Shown: piece by piece, positions 1-9,523 of the stretch
Numbering within the stretch: position 1 is the first letter of the stretch
Layout: every line of letters begins with the position of its first letter
Assembly: GCA_000381605.1 (NCBI GenBank)
Contig: KB906756.1
Coordinates: forward strand, 62,001 to 126,000
Direction of reading: 5' to 3'
DNA length: 64,000 nt
From: Acidobacteriaceae bacterium KBS 89
GTDB taxonomy: Bacteria > Acidobacteriota > Terriglobia > Terriglobales > Acidobacteriaceae
Position numbers and translations under genes: made by a program
Notes under the pieces: model-generated
Databases searched by the model: none
Seen by the model: only the letters and a program-made list of their open reading frames with translations
Told to the model about the DNA's origin: nothing

Positions 1-1
1 C

Positions 2-598
<597 letters not shown>

Positions 599-675
599 CT
601 ACATTGTGTTCTGTTGTGGGCAAACATGATCGCCGAACGCGTGAACTGAATCAACAGGCCGGAGATAGTTACAAC

Positions 676-2100
676 ATGTCGTCAGAACCCGCAACAAAGA
701 TGTGGTCCGGTCGCTTCCGCGAACCGCTCAACAAGCAGTTCGAAGAATGGCAGCGGAGCTTCCCCTTCGACTGGCGTCTTCTTCCCTTCGAGGTCGAAGC
801 TAGCATCGCCCACGCTCGCGCGATCAAAGCGGCCGATATTCTCACCAGTGACGAACTCTCGCGCATGGTTCAAGGCCTGCGCGCCATTGAAGGCCTGCCT
901 TTCGACGAGTCCCTCGTCGGCGCCAATCCACAGACCGAAGACATCCATCATTACGTCGAACTCGAACTCACGAAACAAATCGGCCCACTCGCCCTGAAAC
1001 TCCACACCGGGCGCAGCCGCAACGAGCAGATCGCCACTGACATGCGGCTCTTCGTCCGCGCCGCAATCGACCACACCGTCTACGGCCTCAATGAATGGCA
1101 TAACGCTCTGATCGACCTCGCTCAAGCCGCAGGCGAGGCGGTCATGCCCTCCTACACCCACCTCCAGCGCGCTGAGCCCGTCCTCGTTGCCCACTGGCTC
1201 CTCGCCTATGTCAGCATGATCGAGCGCGACATCACCCGCCTTACTGACGCCCGCAAGCGTATGAACCTCTGTCCGCTCGGCTCCGGAGCCGTCGCCGGCG
1301 CAACCCTCGCGCTTGACCGTACCATCGCTGCCCGCGCCCTCAATTTCGACGGCCCCACGCCCAACTCCATGGACGCCACCAGCGAACGCGACTTCGCCCT
1401 CGAATTCACTCAAGGCATTGCCACATTGGGCATCCACATCTCCCGCTTCGCCGAAGAGCTCACTCTCTTCTCCACCGCCGAGTTCGGTTTCCTCGAGCTT
1501 CCTGAGGCCTTCTCTACCGGCTCAAGTGCCATGCCGCAAAAGAAGAACCCGGATCTTACCGAACTCATCCGCGGAAAATCCGGGCGCCTTCTCGGCGCAG
1601 CTACCACGCTCGCGATGCTCATCAAAGGCCTTCCACTCGCTTATAACAAGGATCTACAAGAAGGCCAGGAGCCCGTTTTCGATGCAGCTGACACCATCGC
1701 CGGCATCCTTAGCGTTCTCCCTGCCTTCACACGCTCACTCAAATTCCGGTTCGACAAGATGAAGATAGCCGCGGAGACCGGCTACCTCAACGCGATGGCT
1801 GCTGCCACCTATCTCTCCAACAAAGGCGTTCCCTTCCGTAAGGCGCACGAGCACATCGGCAACGCTGTTCGACTCGGCCTTGAGACCAACAGGGAGTTGC
1901 AACATCTAACATTGGATGAACTACGCAGCATCAGCCCTGAGTTCGGTGAAGATTTCTTCGCGGCCATCACCCTTGAAGCCACTCTGGACTGCCACGACGT
2001 CATCGGCGGCACCGCCCGCGCCAGGGTTGCTGCTGCCTTGGCTGATGCCCGTCAGAGCATCTTCGCTGACAATTCGAGCGAATCTGCGAAACTGAAGTAG
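676..2100 (+). CDS. argH: Argininosuccinate lyase
   Basis: Cleaves argininosuccinate to arginine and fumarate; soluble, member of the aspartase/fumarase superfamily. The 474-residue product carries the superfamily signature GSSAMPQKKNPD around residue 280, containing the catalytic-loop serine, and the typical HTGRSRNEQIATD segment. The in-frame TTG at 604 would add 24 residues that do not resemble the family. I chose ATG 676, preceded by GGAGAT at 661-666, because the protein then begins just before the usual KMWSGRF motif. It lies between argG and an N-acetyltransferase, consistent with one arginine operon. Confidence 0.95.
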   Translation: MSSEPATKMWSGRFREPLNKQFEEWQRSFPFDWRLLPFEVEASIAHARAIKAADILTSDELSRMVQGLRAIEGLPFDESLVGANPQTEDIHHYVELELTKQIGPLALKLHTGRSRNEQIATDMRLFVRAAIDHTVYGLNEWHNALIDLAQAAGEAVMPSYTHLQRAEPVLVAHWLLAYVSMIERDITRLTDARKRMNLCPLGSGAVAGATLALDRTIAARALNFDGPTPNSMDATSERDFALEFTQGIATLGIHISRFAEELTLFSTAEFGFLELPEAFSTGSSAMPQKKNPDLTELIRGKSGRLLGAATTLAMLIKGLPLAYNKDLQEGQEPVFDAADTIAGILSVLPAFTRSLKFRFDKMKIAAETGYLNAMAAATYLSNKGVPFRKAHEHIGNAVRLGLETNRELQHLTLDELRSISPEFGEDFFAAITLEATLDCHDVIGGTARARVAAALADARQSIFADNSSESAKLK

Positions 2101-2112
2101 GAGCCATTGTTT

Positions 2113-2718
2113 GTGACCACCATCTTCCAACCCGCCGTCAGTGAGTCGACCGCATCGACGCGCGTCCGTACGGGCGGAGCCGTGGTGCGCAAGGCAAAGC
2201 TTCCTGACGCAGTGAACATCTTCGATTTGGTCAATTCGCTCTCAGGCGATGGCACCCTTCTTCGCCGCAGTTACGCGGAGATCTGCGAAAACGTTCGAGA
2301 CTTCACGGTTGCGGAATCCGAGTCCGGAGTCTTCCTCGGCTGTGGGGCGCTCCACCTCTACGGACCTCATCTCGCCGAGGTCCGCTCCATCGTTGTGAAA
2401 CCCGAGGCGAAGGGCCAGGGCGCCGGTGGCAGGCTCCTTCGTTCGCTACTTGAAGAGGCCGAGGAGCAATCGGTCACCGCCGTCTGCCTCTTCACGCGCA
2501 TCCCCGACTTCTTCTTCCACTTCGGTTTCCGTGTGGTCGACCGCACCACCCTACCCGACAAGATCTACAAGGACTGCCAGACCTGCCCTCGTCTCTACGC
2601 CTGCGACGAGGTCGCTATGGTTCGCGGTCCGCTGCCGAAGATCGCCGTGCTGGGACCGAGCCGGATTGCCCAACCCGAGCTGGTGAAGCTTCAGACGGGG
2701 ACCGTGGCTGGGAAGTGA
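2113..2718 (+). CDS. GNAT-family N-acetyltransferase, ArgA-like
   Basis: A 201-residue GNAT acetyltransferase. The acetyl-CoA loop is visible as VKPEAKGQGAGGRLL, preceded by the beta strand LAEVRSIVV. The later PDFFFHFGFRVVDRTTLPDK and CQTCPRLYACDE segments match short stand-alone N-acetylglutamate synthases, which lack the kinase-like domain of classical ArgA. Its place directly after argH supports a role in the first step of arginine synthesis, but this is inference. A TTG at 2107 is possible, yet the AGGAG at 2099-2103 sits only 3 bases from it and 9 bases from GTG 2113, so I prefer the GTG. Confidence 0.8.
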   Translation: MTTIFQPAVSESTASTRVRTGGAVVRKAKLPDAVNIFDLVNSLSGDGTLLRRSYAEICENVRDFTVAESESGVFLGCGALHLYGPHLAEVRSIVVKPEAKGQGAGGRLLRSLLEEAEEQSVTAVCLFTRIPDFFFHFGFRVVDRTTLPDKIYKDCQTCPRLYACDEVAMVRGPLPKIAVLGPSRIAQPELVKLQTGTVAGK

Positions 2719-2741
2719 CCCCCCCCCCTATTGCCCGCGTA

Positions 2742-2837
2742 TAAATCCTTTGTATTCAATAGTTTAAGGACACAATTCCTCTGTAAAATATTGCAACCAA
2801 AGGAGTTGCGTCCAAAATATTGTCACATAAGGATTTA
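2742..2837 (+). ncRNA. Candidate structured RNA or 3' UTR
   Basis: An outer inverted repeat TAAATCC (2742-2748) / GGATTTA (2831-2837) encloses an inner stem GCAAC (2793-2797) / GTTGC (2805-2809). The inner stem is extended by two copies of the self-complementary AATATT (2787-2792 and 2815-2820). A classical terminator follows at 2855. No convincing reading frame is present on either strand. It may be the processed 3' end of the arg transcript or a separate small RNA; I recognise no known family. Confidence 0.35.
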
Positions 2838-2854
2838 CCAGGTTTAGTGCCGCA

Positions 2855-2882
2855 GGCCCCGGTGGTTGCCGGGGCCTTTCTT
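2855..2882 (+). terminator. Rho-independent terminator after the arg operon
   Basis: Perfect 8-bp stem GGCCCCGG (2855-2862) / CCGGGGCC (2869-2876) with a 6-base loop, followed by TTTCTT. It lies 137 bases after the GNAT stop codon, in the right orientation to end the arg transcript or the structured element upstream. Confidence 0.8.
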
Positions 2883-3192
2883 CCGTTTCTGTTCTAATTA
2901 TACCGAGTACAGCGTAACTAATACGCCAAATGTAAGTTGTTGATGGGAAATCGGTTCGATGGTTTTGGGGCTTGACATTCGATTTTTGGGCTAAAAACGC
3001 TAAAAAAAACGGCAATAGTTGGTCGCTTTGTTCGTTCGGACTTAGATCCAGCCTTTGGCACAGCAAACAAGTGCAACAGCAGATCCTCTTCGGGGATGAC
3101 AGCATGAAAGCAACAGCAATGTCAACGATCCCTTTTTAGTGGTGACAAAGGAATGGGCGACGATGCAACAGACCAATCGAAGTGAACGGCCG

Positions 3193-3990
3193 CTACCAGG
3201 CGTGGTAGAAGCCGTCTCTTTCGGTCATGTTGACCCTGGTCTTGAAGAGGTCGCTGAGGGTGGCGGCGGTGAGGAGGTCGGCTTTGGGGCCGTCGGCGAC
3301 GATGCGGCCTTCGCGCATGAGAAGGATGCGGTCGATCTCGGGGAGTATGTCGGCGATGTGGTGGGTGATGAGTAGAATGCCGGTGCCCTTCTGGGCGAGT
3401 TTGCGGAGCAGATTGCGGAGGTCCGCCTGTGCCGCGAGATCAAGGGCGTTCGAGGGCTCGTCGAGGAGCAGCATTTGAGCGGCGTCTGCGCCGGCACTTG
3501 AGGAGCCTACGAGCGCGCGGCCGATCATGATGCGGCGCTGCTGTCCTGCGGACATCTCGCCTACGGGTTTGTCGGCGAGGGGGACGGCGTCAACCTGGAC
3601 GAGCACCTCGTTGGCGCGGGCCTGCATGGCTTCGGTCACGGTGAGGTTGGGCCAGAGTGTGCTACTCGAAAAAAAGCCGGTGAGGACGGCATCGCGGCCG
3701 GTGGTGTGGAGGGTGGGCCGGCCTGGAAGCTCGGCTGAGACGACACCGAGGCGTTTTTTTAGCTCGGTGAGGTCCCAGCGTTCGCGGCCAAAGATGCTGA
3801 CGATCGTTTCCGGCTGGGCGATCGGATAGCACTCGCAGGTGATGGTCTTGATGAGGGTGGACTTGCCGCAGCCGTTAGGGCCGAGGATGGCGATGTGCTC
3901 GCCGGTGTTGACGGAGAGATTGATGTCGTGGAGGACGATGTTGTCGCCGCGGGCTACGTTGACGTGGGCGAGGTGCAGGAAAGGAGCCAT
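3193..3990 (-). CDS. ABC transporter ATP-binding protein, solitary
   Basis: A 265-residue single nucleotide-binding domain. Walker A is GPNGCGKST (about residues 38-46), Walker B is MLLLDEPSNALD, and the switch histidine is in LLITHH. The signature motif reads MSAGQQRR instead of the usual LSGGQ, a variant also found in ModF/YlmA-like ATPases. No permease or binding protein gene is adjacent: the nearest membrane gene is the divergent ADOP permease, which has its own promoter region. Transport function and substrate are unknown; a regulatory or translation-linked role cannot be excluded. Confidence 0.85.
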   Translation of the reverse strand: MAPFLHLAHVNVARGDNIVLHDINLSVNTGEHIAILGPNGCGKSTLIKTITCECYPIAQPETIVSIFGRERWDLTELKKRLGVVSAELPGRPTLHTTGRDAVLTGFFSSSTLWPNLTVTEAMQARANEVLVQVDAVPLADKPVGEMSAGQQRRIMIGRALVGSSSAGADAAQMLLLDEPSNALDLAAQADLRNLLRKLAQKGTGILLITHHIADILPEIDRILLMREGRIVADGPKADLLTAATLSDLFKTRVNMTERDGFYHAW

Positions 3991-4077
3991 TCGTTTCTAG
4001 GATATAGGACGGAATCGACGACGCGTTTGATGACCGGACGAGAAAAGTTGGGGAGGCACGGAACTTTTCTTTCGGTA

Positions 4078-4106
4078 TTGACGTTCTATGCATAGACAAC
4101 CTATGG
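4078..4106 (+). promoter_or_regulatory. Probable promoter and PadR operator
   Basis: A TTGACG box (4078-4083) is followed after 17 bases by a weak CTATGG (4101-4106). Between them lies the perfect 12-base palindrome TCTATGCATAGA (4085-4096). A palindrome between -35 and -10, just upstream of a PadR gene, is the expected position of an autorepressor site. The predicted transcript would begin only a few bases before ATG 4116. Confidence 0.5.
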
Positions 4107-4115
4107 ATGGAGCCA

Positions 4116-4445
4116 ATGCCGAAGAAATCCGACCTGATGCCTGGAACGCTGGACATGATGATTTTGAAGACGTTGACGCGCGGCCCACAGCACGGCTATG
4201 GGATCGCGTCGTCAATCAAACGCGCGTCGGACGACGTGCTGACCGTTGAGGAAGGCTCGCTCTATCCAGCGCTGCAGCGGCTGCTGTTGCAGAGCTGGGT
4301 GAAGGCGGAGTGGAGATCGACCGAGACTAACCGGCGGGCGCGGTTCTACACGCTGACGGCTGCCGGACGCAAACAACTAGGGCTGGAGCATTCGCGATTC
4401 GAAGAGATGATCGCGGCGATCGGCCGCGTGATGCAGGACGCATAG
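4116..4445 (+). CDS. PadR-family transcriptional regulator
   Basis: A 109-residue winged-helix repressor of the short PadR type. The core reads SDLMPGTLDMMILKTL, then HGYGIASSIKRAS and EEGSLYPALQRL, the standard helix-turn-helix and wing of PadR. ATG 4107 is also in frame, but the protein from 4116 begins MPKKSDLMPG, which matches the usual N-terminus, and the predicted promoter leaves almost no leader before it. It ends 9 bases before the ADOP permease gene, an arrangement common in Acidobacteria, so it probably represses itself and the permease. The inducing ligand is unknown. Confidence 0.9.
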   Translation: MPKKSDLMPGTLDMMILKTLTRGPQHGYGIASSIKRASDDVLTVEEGSLYPALQRLLLQSWVKAEWRSTETNRRARFYTLTAAGRKQLGLEHSRFEEMIAAIGRVMQDA

Positions 4446-4454
4446 GAGAGTGCC

Positions 4455-7100
4455 ATGGACTCGATTGCTCGCTTGTTCAAAAAAATTGGGACGTTGCTTC
4501 GCCGCGAAAGGTTCAACAGCGAGTTAGAGGAAGAGATGTCGTTTCATCGCGAGCAGAAGGAGAAGGATCTTTGCGAGGCGGGTGTCGCTCCGGCGGCGGC
4601 TCATCGGGCGGTGGCGCGTGAGTTTGGAAATCCTACGCGGCTGAAGGAGCAGAGTTATGAGGTGATGGGCATGCGATTCGAGACGGTGTGGCAAGACCTT
4701 CACTTTGCGATCCGGCAGTTGCGAAGGAGCCCCGGATTTACCCTGACCGCGGTCCTTATGCTGGCGCTTGGGATTGGCGCGAGTGTGGCGATCTTTGCGT
4801 TTGTGGATGCTGCGTTGATCAAGCCGCTTCCCTATCAGGATCCGACAAGGTTAGCGGACGTGGCAGAGAGAGGAAGGCTGTGGCCGCGTTCGAACCTGTC
4901 GTATCAGGACTACGTGGATTGGAAGAAGATGAACAAGGTCTTCAGCGCGCTTGAGGCCTATACGGGCGGCGGTTATCTGATGAAGACGGCCGCGGGCGTA
5001 GAGCCGGTGACGGCAGCGCGTGTGACCGCGGGGTTCTTTCGGGTATTGGGCGTAAGACCTGAGCTGGGCCGGGATTTTTATGATGGCGAAGACCAGCCGA
5101 GCGGCGGGGACACGGTGATCCTTACTTACCAAAGCTGGCAGGAGCGTTTCGGTGGGAGGAAGGACATCGTCGGACAGACGGTGAATCTGGATGGAGTGCC
5201 GAACACGATCGTTGGAGTGCTACCGGCGAGCTTTCATTTTGCGCCGCGAGGTAAAGCGGAGTTTTGGGTCACTCTACAAAAATTGAACAACTGCGAGAAG
5301 AGACGCAGCTGTCACAATATGTTCGGCGTGGGACGTCTGAAGGATGGGGTTTCGATGCAGGCGGCATTGGTGGATATGACGGCCGTCGCGAAGCAGCTGG
5401 AGATACAGTATCCGGGCTCGAACCGCGATCAGGGCGCGAGCGTGAAGCCGCTGTATGAACAGCTTGTCGGTGACATACGGCCAATTTTGCTGGTGTTGCT
5501 GGGCGGGGCGGTGTTGCTGCTGGTGATTGCGTGCGTGAATGTGTCGAGCCTGCTGCTGGTGCGGTCGGAGAGCCGGAAGCGCGAGATTGCGGTGCGAGGG
5601 GCGCTGGGGGCGTCGCGGTCGCGGCTGGTGCGACAGTTCGTGACGGAGTCCCTGGTGCTGGTGGTGATGGGCGGCTTGCTGGGTCTGCTGTTTGCAGAGG
5701 TCTCGATGCAGGGGTTGTCGCGGCTCATGTCGAAGGACATGCTGGCTAGTATGCCTTATTTGGCGGGGATCGCCCTGAACCATCGTGTTGCGTTGTTTGC
5801 GGTGGCGGTCTGTGTGCTCGCGGCGGGACTCTTTGCGCTGACGCCGATTCTGCGTGTGCCGTTGACGACGCTGCGCGAGGGCCTGACAGATGGTGGGCGC
5901 GGCACGGCGGGAACGTTGTGGCGGCGGTTCGGGGCAAATCTCGTGGTCGTGGAATTGGCGGTAGCGGTCGTGTTGCTGGTAGGAGCGGGGTTGCTGGGCA
6001 AGAGTTTCTACAAACTGCTACATGTGGACCTTGCTTTTCAGCCTGACCATCTTGCGACGATGCAGGTGGCGCTGCCTCAGACGACCTATCCGAAGGAACC
6101 GCAATTGATTGCGATACAGCGAAAGCTGCTGGATCGGATTCGAAGTCTTCCTGGGGTTCAATCAGCGAGTGTGACGAGTGTGTTTCCGGTGAGCGGCAAT
6201 GGCAATACGGATTGGATTCGAATTGTGGGCAAGCCTTACAACGGCGAGCATAATGAGGTGAACCAGCGCGAGGTAAGCTCCGATTACTTCACGACCCTTC
6301 ACGCAAAGCTGGAGCGGGGACGTTTTTTCACCGATGACGAGGATGCTTCAAAGCCGAAGGTCGTCATCGTCAACAAAGCTTTCGTACGTCAGTATTTTCC
6401 GGGTGAAGATCCGATTGGCCGGGTGATGGGGGATGGAGATTTGACGGCGAAGTCACTCCGCCAGATTATCGCGGTGGTCGATGACATCAAGGAGAGCTCA
6501 CTGGATGTTGACACTTGGCCAGCCGAGTACACGCCTATGAACCAAGGGCCAGATAACTACTTCGGACTGGTGGTTCGCACTTCGCAGGCGGAGGGAGCGA
6601 TGCTCCCTGTGTTGCGAGCTACTGTTCAGCAGGTTGATCCTGGGATTGGCGTGTTTGACGAACAGACGCAGTTGCAGCGGATCAACGAATCGCAGACGGC
6701 GTATCTGCATCGGTCTTCGGCGTGGCTGGTGGGAGGGTTTGCGGCGATGGCTCTGTTGTTGGGTGTAGTGGGGCTGTATGGAGTTATTGCGTATTCGGTG
6801 AGTCAGAGGACGCGCGAGATTGGCGTGCGGATGGCTTTGGGTGCGCAGCAGAGTTCGGTGTACCGCATGATCTTGAAGGAAGCGGGTTGGTTGACTGGTG
6901 TTGGGATACTTGCGGGGTTGATTTGCTCCATCGCGGTGACGACGCTGATGCGGAAGCTGCTGTTTGGGATCCACTCGTGGGACGTGTCGACGCTGGCCGC
7001 GGTTGCAATAGTGCTGGGCGGGTCGGCGTTGCTGGCTAGTTATTTTCCGGCACGGCGAGCTGCTTCGGTGAATCCCGTGGAGGCATTACGGGCAGAATAG
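4455..7100 (+). CDS. ADOP-family FtsX/MacB-like permease
   Basis: An 881-residue inner-membrane protein. Residues 1-75 form the soluble permease prefix domain ([17 protein letters not shown]). Next comes the MacB periplasmic core beginning [19 protein letters not shown] with the first membrane helix. Two FtsX-like three-helix blocks follow, near residues 330-460 and 750-880, separated by a second periplasmic domain. This duplicated layout is that of the acidobacterial duplicated orphan permeases, which lack a co-encoded ATPase. It is co-transcribed with the PadR gene upstream. Export of a toxic compound or a lipoprotein-like substrate is plausible from MacB homology but not shown. Confidence 0.9.
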   Translation: MDSIARLFKKIGTLLRRERFNSELEEEMSFHREQKEKDLCEAGVAPAAAHRAVAREFGNPTRLKEQSYEVMGMRFETVWQDLHFAIRQLRRSPGFTLTAVLMLALGIGASVAIFAFVDAALIKPLPYQDPTRLADVAERGRLWPRSNLSYQDYVDWKKMNKVFSALEAYTGGGYLMKTAAGVEPVTAARVTAGFFRVLGVRPELGRDFYDGEDQPSGGDTVILTYQSWQERFGGRKDIVGQTVNLDGVPNTIVGVLPASFHFAPRGKAEFWVTLQKLNNCEKRRSCHNMFGVGRLKDGVSMQAALVDMTAVAKQLEIQYPGSNRDQGASVKPLYEQLVGDIRPILLVLLGGAVLLLVIACVNVSSLLLVRSESRKREIAVRGALGASRSRLVRQFVTESLVLVVMGGLLGLLFAEVSMQGLSRLMSKDMLASMPYLAGIALNHRVALFAVAVCVLAAGLFALTPILRVPLTTLREGLTDGGRGTAGTLWRRFGANLVVVELAVAVVLLVGAGLLGKSFYKLLHVDLAFQPDHLATMQVALPQTTYPKEPQLIAIQRKLLDRIRSLPGVQSASVTSVFPVSGNGNTDWIRIVGKPYNGEHNEVNQREVSSDYFTTLHAKLERGRFFTDDEDASKPKVVIVNKAFVRQYFPGEDPIGRVMGDGDLTAKSLRQIIAVVDDIKESSLDVDTWPAEYTPMNQGPDNYFGLVVRTSQAEGAMLPVLRATVQQVDPGIGVFDEQTQLQRINESQTAYLHRSSAWLVGGFAAMALLLGVVGLYGVIAYSVSQRTREIGVRMALGAQQSSVYRMILKEAGWLTGVGILAGLICSIAVTTLMRKLLFGIHSWDVSTLAAVAIVLGGSALLASYFPARRAASVNPVEALRAE

Positions 7101-7137
7101 GTGCGCTGATTGCAGGTTTCATTGAAGACCCGCTGCG

Positions 7138-7893
7138 TCACATGCCTTTGAGAATGGAGCCTACGATGCCGCCGACGACTCCGCCTTCGGCCGTTTGAAC
7201 CGCGCGTTCTTTGGGGAGATATTCCTGGATTTGGTGGGCGAGGCGGGAGATGGGCAGTGTTTGCAGCCAGACGCGACCGGGGCCTGTGAGCGCGGCGAGG
7301 AAGATGCCGTCGCCGCCGAAGATCATGTTTTTAATTCCAGGAACGCGCTGGATCTGGAAGGCGACGGTGGATTGGAAGGCACCTACGTGGCCGGGGTGGA
7401 CGCGGAGGAGTTCGCCTGGGGCGAGGTCTTTGATGACGAGTTCGCCGGAGAGTTCGAGCCATGCAATGCCCTGGCCTGAGATTTTTTGCAGGAGAAAGCC
7501 CTCGCCTCCGAAGATGCCCGCACCAAGAGACTGCTGGAAGCCGACGCCGAGTTCGATGCCCGCAGTGGCGCAGAGGAAACCGTGGCGGTGGACAAAGTAT
7601 TCGTGGCCAGGGGCTACGTCGACGGGGACGATGTGGCCGGGGACTCGGGTGGCAAAAGCGACCTCGCCGGGGGCGCCTATGGCGCGATACTCGGTCATGA
7701 AGAGAGAACCGCCGCCGGCGACACGCTTGATGGCGCCGAAGAAACCGCCACCGCCAGCGTGCTGGGTGTGAGTCGTCATCTGGACTGAGGCGGACATCCA
7801 TGAGAGCTCCCCGGCCTCGGAGATGACGGCGTCGTTGGGACCTAGGGCGAATTCTAAGACGGGCATTGTGGTGCCGAGAACGCGGTTCTGCAT
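7138..7893 (-). CDS. AIM24/TIGR00266-family protein
   Basis: A 251-residue beta-rich protein. The pattern of glycine-rich turns (HAGGGGFFGAIKRVAGGGSL, GFLCATAGIELGVGFQ, FGGEGFLLQKISGQGIAWL) is typical of the TIGR00266/AIM24 family (formerly DUF124), which folds as a trimeric beta barrel of unknown biochemical role. The start ATG 7893 is preceded by GGAG seven bases upstream; the open frame to 8109 further upstream is low-complexity and not credible as protein. The C-terminus TAEGGVVGGIVGSILKGM is glycine-rich and could bind membrane, which is only a guess. Confidence 0.88.
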   Translation of the reverse strand: MQNRVLGTTMPVLEFALGPNDAVISEAGELSWMSASVQMTTHTQHAGGGGFFGAIKRVAGGGSLFMTEYRAIGAPGEVAFATRVPGHIVPVDVAPGHEYFVHRHGFLCATAGIELGVGFQQSLGAGIFGGEGFLLQKISGQGIAWLELSGELVIKDLAPGELLRVHPGHVGAFQSTVAFQIQRVPGIKNMIFGGDGIFLAALTGPGRVWLQTLPISRLAHQIQEYLPKERAVQTAEGGVVGGIVGSILKGM

Positions 7894-7951
7894 GGTGTGC
7901 TCCAGACGAAAATTGGCCCAGCAACGGGCAGTATATCGTGCGAGCTGAAGA

Positions 7952-8662
7952 TTATTTGCTGGTTGCCTTAGGGGCCACGGCGAAGACGGGGGCGGTGAGT
8001 TCGACGCGCCAGATAGGGCCGCCTTCGAAGAATTGGCCTTCTTCCTTGACGAATGCGGGTGCGTCGCCACCAAGTACCCAGACGTGAATGTCGGAGGGTT
8101 GCTTGCCAACCATTGGGGCGACGAGGCCGGTGACTCCGCCTAGTTCGATCTTGATGCGGAAGTTCGTGGCCTTGCGGCGGACGCCGCCGATGGTGAGCGA
8201 ATCTTCGCCTTCGCCGGCGAGGATGAGATGGACCAGGCGTGGCTTGGCGGTGGGCGCAACCATGGAGAGCTTGGTTGGCGGAGCTGAGGGATCGAGATTG
8301 AGCAGCAGGATGAGTGGGAGTCCATTCGCGAGGTCGGGAGCGAGGTCTAGGTGGTCCTCAGTGGTCTTGCCGTCTTTGTCGTGAGAGATGATCTCACCGG
8401 TAACGGCGTTGATGGACATATCGAGCGGATGAGGAAACGAGGGGCCGCGCTGGATGTGACGGTCGCTGATCAGCCGGAAGGTGCCACTCTGGGTGAAGAC
8501 GGTTGTTTCGTCGTCGAGCGAGCCGTCGCGAAAGTGAAAGGTGAGCCGCGAGGTGACGCGGTTGCCGTGTGCTATCTGAACGAGATCACCTGAGGCTATT
8601 GTTGCGCCTTCGAGTGTTTTGAGAACGAGAAACCCGTGAAAGGTTCCCTGGGTGCGGCGCAC
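7952..8662 (-). CDS. Exported protein of unknown function
   Basis: At least 236 residues, beta-strand-rich, no family recognised with confidence. The first canonical start is GTG 8662, but the open frame continues upstream without any ATG, GTG or TTG and encodes a good signal peptide: RSSRRLILLACLLL followed by TATHLFA and a likely cleavage before DPVS. The frame is closed by TAG at 8765-8767. AGGAG at 8765-8769 stands 6 bases from an ATC at 8758 and 3 bases from an ATC at 8761, so the true start is probably ATC 8758 (268 residues) or CTG 8746. The mature protein is probably periplasmic or surface-located. The next gene downstream on this strand is the AIM24-family gene, 58 bases away. Confidence 0.75.
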   Translation of the reverse strand: MRRTQGTFHGFLVLKTLEGATIASGDLVQIAHGNRVTSRLTFHFRDGSLDDETTVFTQSGTFRLISDRHIQRGPSFPHPLDMSINAVTGEIISHDKDGKTTEDHLDLAPDLANGLPLILLLNLDPSAPPTKLSMVAPTAKPRLVHLILAGEGEDSLTIGGVRRKATNFRIKIELGGVTGLVAPMVGKQPSDIHVWVLGGDAPAFVKEEGQFFEGGPIWRVELTAPVFAVAPKATSK

Positions 8663-8764
8663 GGAAACGGGGTCGGCGAAAAGATGGGTTGCGGTGAGCA
8701 GGAGGCATGCGAGGAGGATGAGGCGCCGGGAGGAACGGTCTAACAGAGAGGTTGTGATGATGCG

Positions 8765-8769
8765 CTCCT
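8765..8769 (-). promoter_or_regulatory. Ribosome binding site that argues for a non-canonical start
   Basis: AGGAG on the minus strand. The codons after it in the frame of the exported protein are CGC ATC ATC ACA ACC, with no ATG, GTG or TTG until GTG 8662, which lies beyond the whole signal peptide. Confidence 0.4.
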
Positions 8770-8827
8770 ATCGGTTGAATCTAGAGAGTTCGACGGGAGA
8801 AGCGACAAAGAAGATGTAAGTCAAATG

Positions 8828-9523
8828 TCATTTGATTGTTTTAGGTGGTGAAAGGCCCACGCGAAAGAGCACCGCGATGATGCGGAATCCGGCTTTGAGG
8901 CTGGCCTGGAGGTCGCCGGAGACCTTGGACGTGCCGCCTATGCGCTTGCGGTAGTCGACGGGAATTTCCAGGGTGCGGAGATGGTGCTGGGCGGCCTTGA
9001 TCTGCATCTCGAGGTTCCAGCCGTAGGTGAGTTCTGACATTTGTAACTGGTCGAGTGACGTTCTACGAATGGCCCGGAATGGTCCCATATCGGTGTAGCG
9101 GCCTTTGCCCAGAAGGCGAAGGAGACTGCCTACTAGGTGGCCGGCGAATCTCTGAGAGAAGAGCATGGATCCGGGTTCGCGTGTGCCGCGGTTGCGGGAG
9201 CCGATGACGAAGTCGGCTTCGCCGTTTTGGATGGGGGTGATGAGACGCGGGAGGTCCGCGATGACGTCGGAGCCGTCGCCGTCCATGTAGACGAGGATGG
9301 TGCTTGTCGGAAGCGCGGCGTTCGAGCCGGCGAGGCAGGCGGCTCCGTAGCCGCGTGGCGACTGGATGACGCGGGCCCCGGCGGCATGAGCTATGGAAGC
9401 TGTCGCATCAGTGCTGCCATTGTCCACGACGATGCACTCGGCGATGAGGTGCCACGGCATCTCGGAGACGACGTGACCGATAGATTCGGCTTCGTTTAAC
9501 GCGGGGATGATGATCGAGATCAC
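8828..9523 (-). CDS. Family 2 glycosyltransferase
   Basis: A 231-residue GT-A enzyme, dolichyl-phosphate-mannose-synthase-like. The N-terminus ISIIIPALNEAESIG is the nucleotide-sugar strand. The DGS/DGDGSD region (VYMDGDGSDVIADLPRL) holds the metal-binding acidic residues, and VIGSRNRG and YTDMGPFRAIRR follow as in polyprenyl-phosphate glycosyltransferases. There is no clear C-terminal membrane segment. GTG 9523 overlaps the radical SAM stop by four bases (GTGA), which fixes the start and shows translational coupling. It is the last gene of the five-gene operon from 13637 and probably loads a lipid carrier with a sugar. Confidence 0.88.
   Translation of the reverse strand: MISIIIPALNEAESIGHVVSEMPWHLIAECIVVDNGSTDATASIAHAAGARVIQSPRGYGAACLAGSNAALPTSTILVYMDGDGSDVIADLPRLITPIQNGEADFVIGSRNRGTREPGSMLFSQRFAGHLVGSLLRLLGKGRYTDMGPFRAIRRTSLDQLQMSELTYGWNLEMQIKAAQHHLRTLEIPVDYRKRIGGTSKVSGDLQASLKAGFRIIAVLFRVGLSPPKTIK

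Noticed and set aside
2764-3105. Minus-strand frame of 113 codons in the spacer after the arg operon
   Set aside because: It runs through the terminator and the structured element, has no ribosome binding site and no recognisable protein features.
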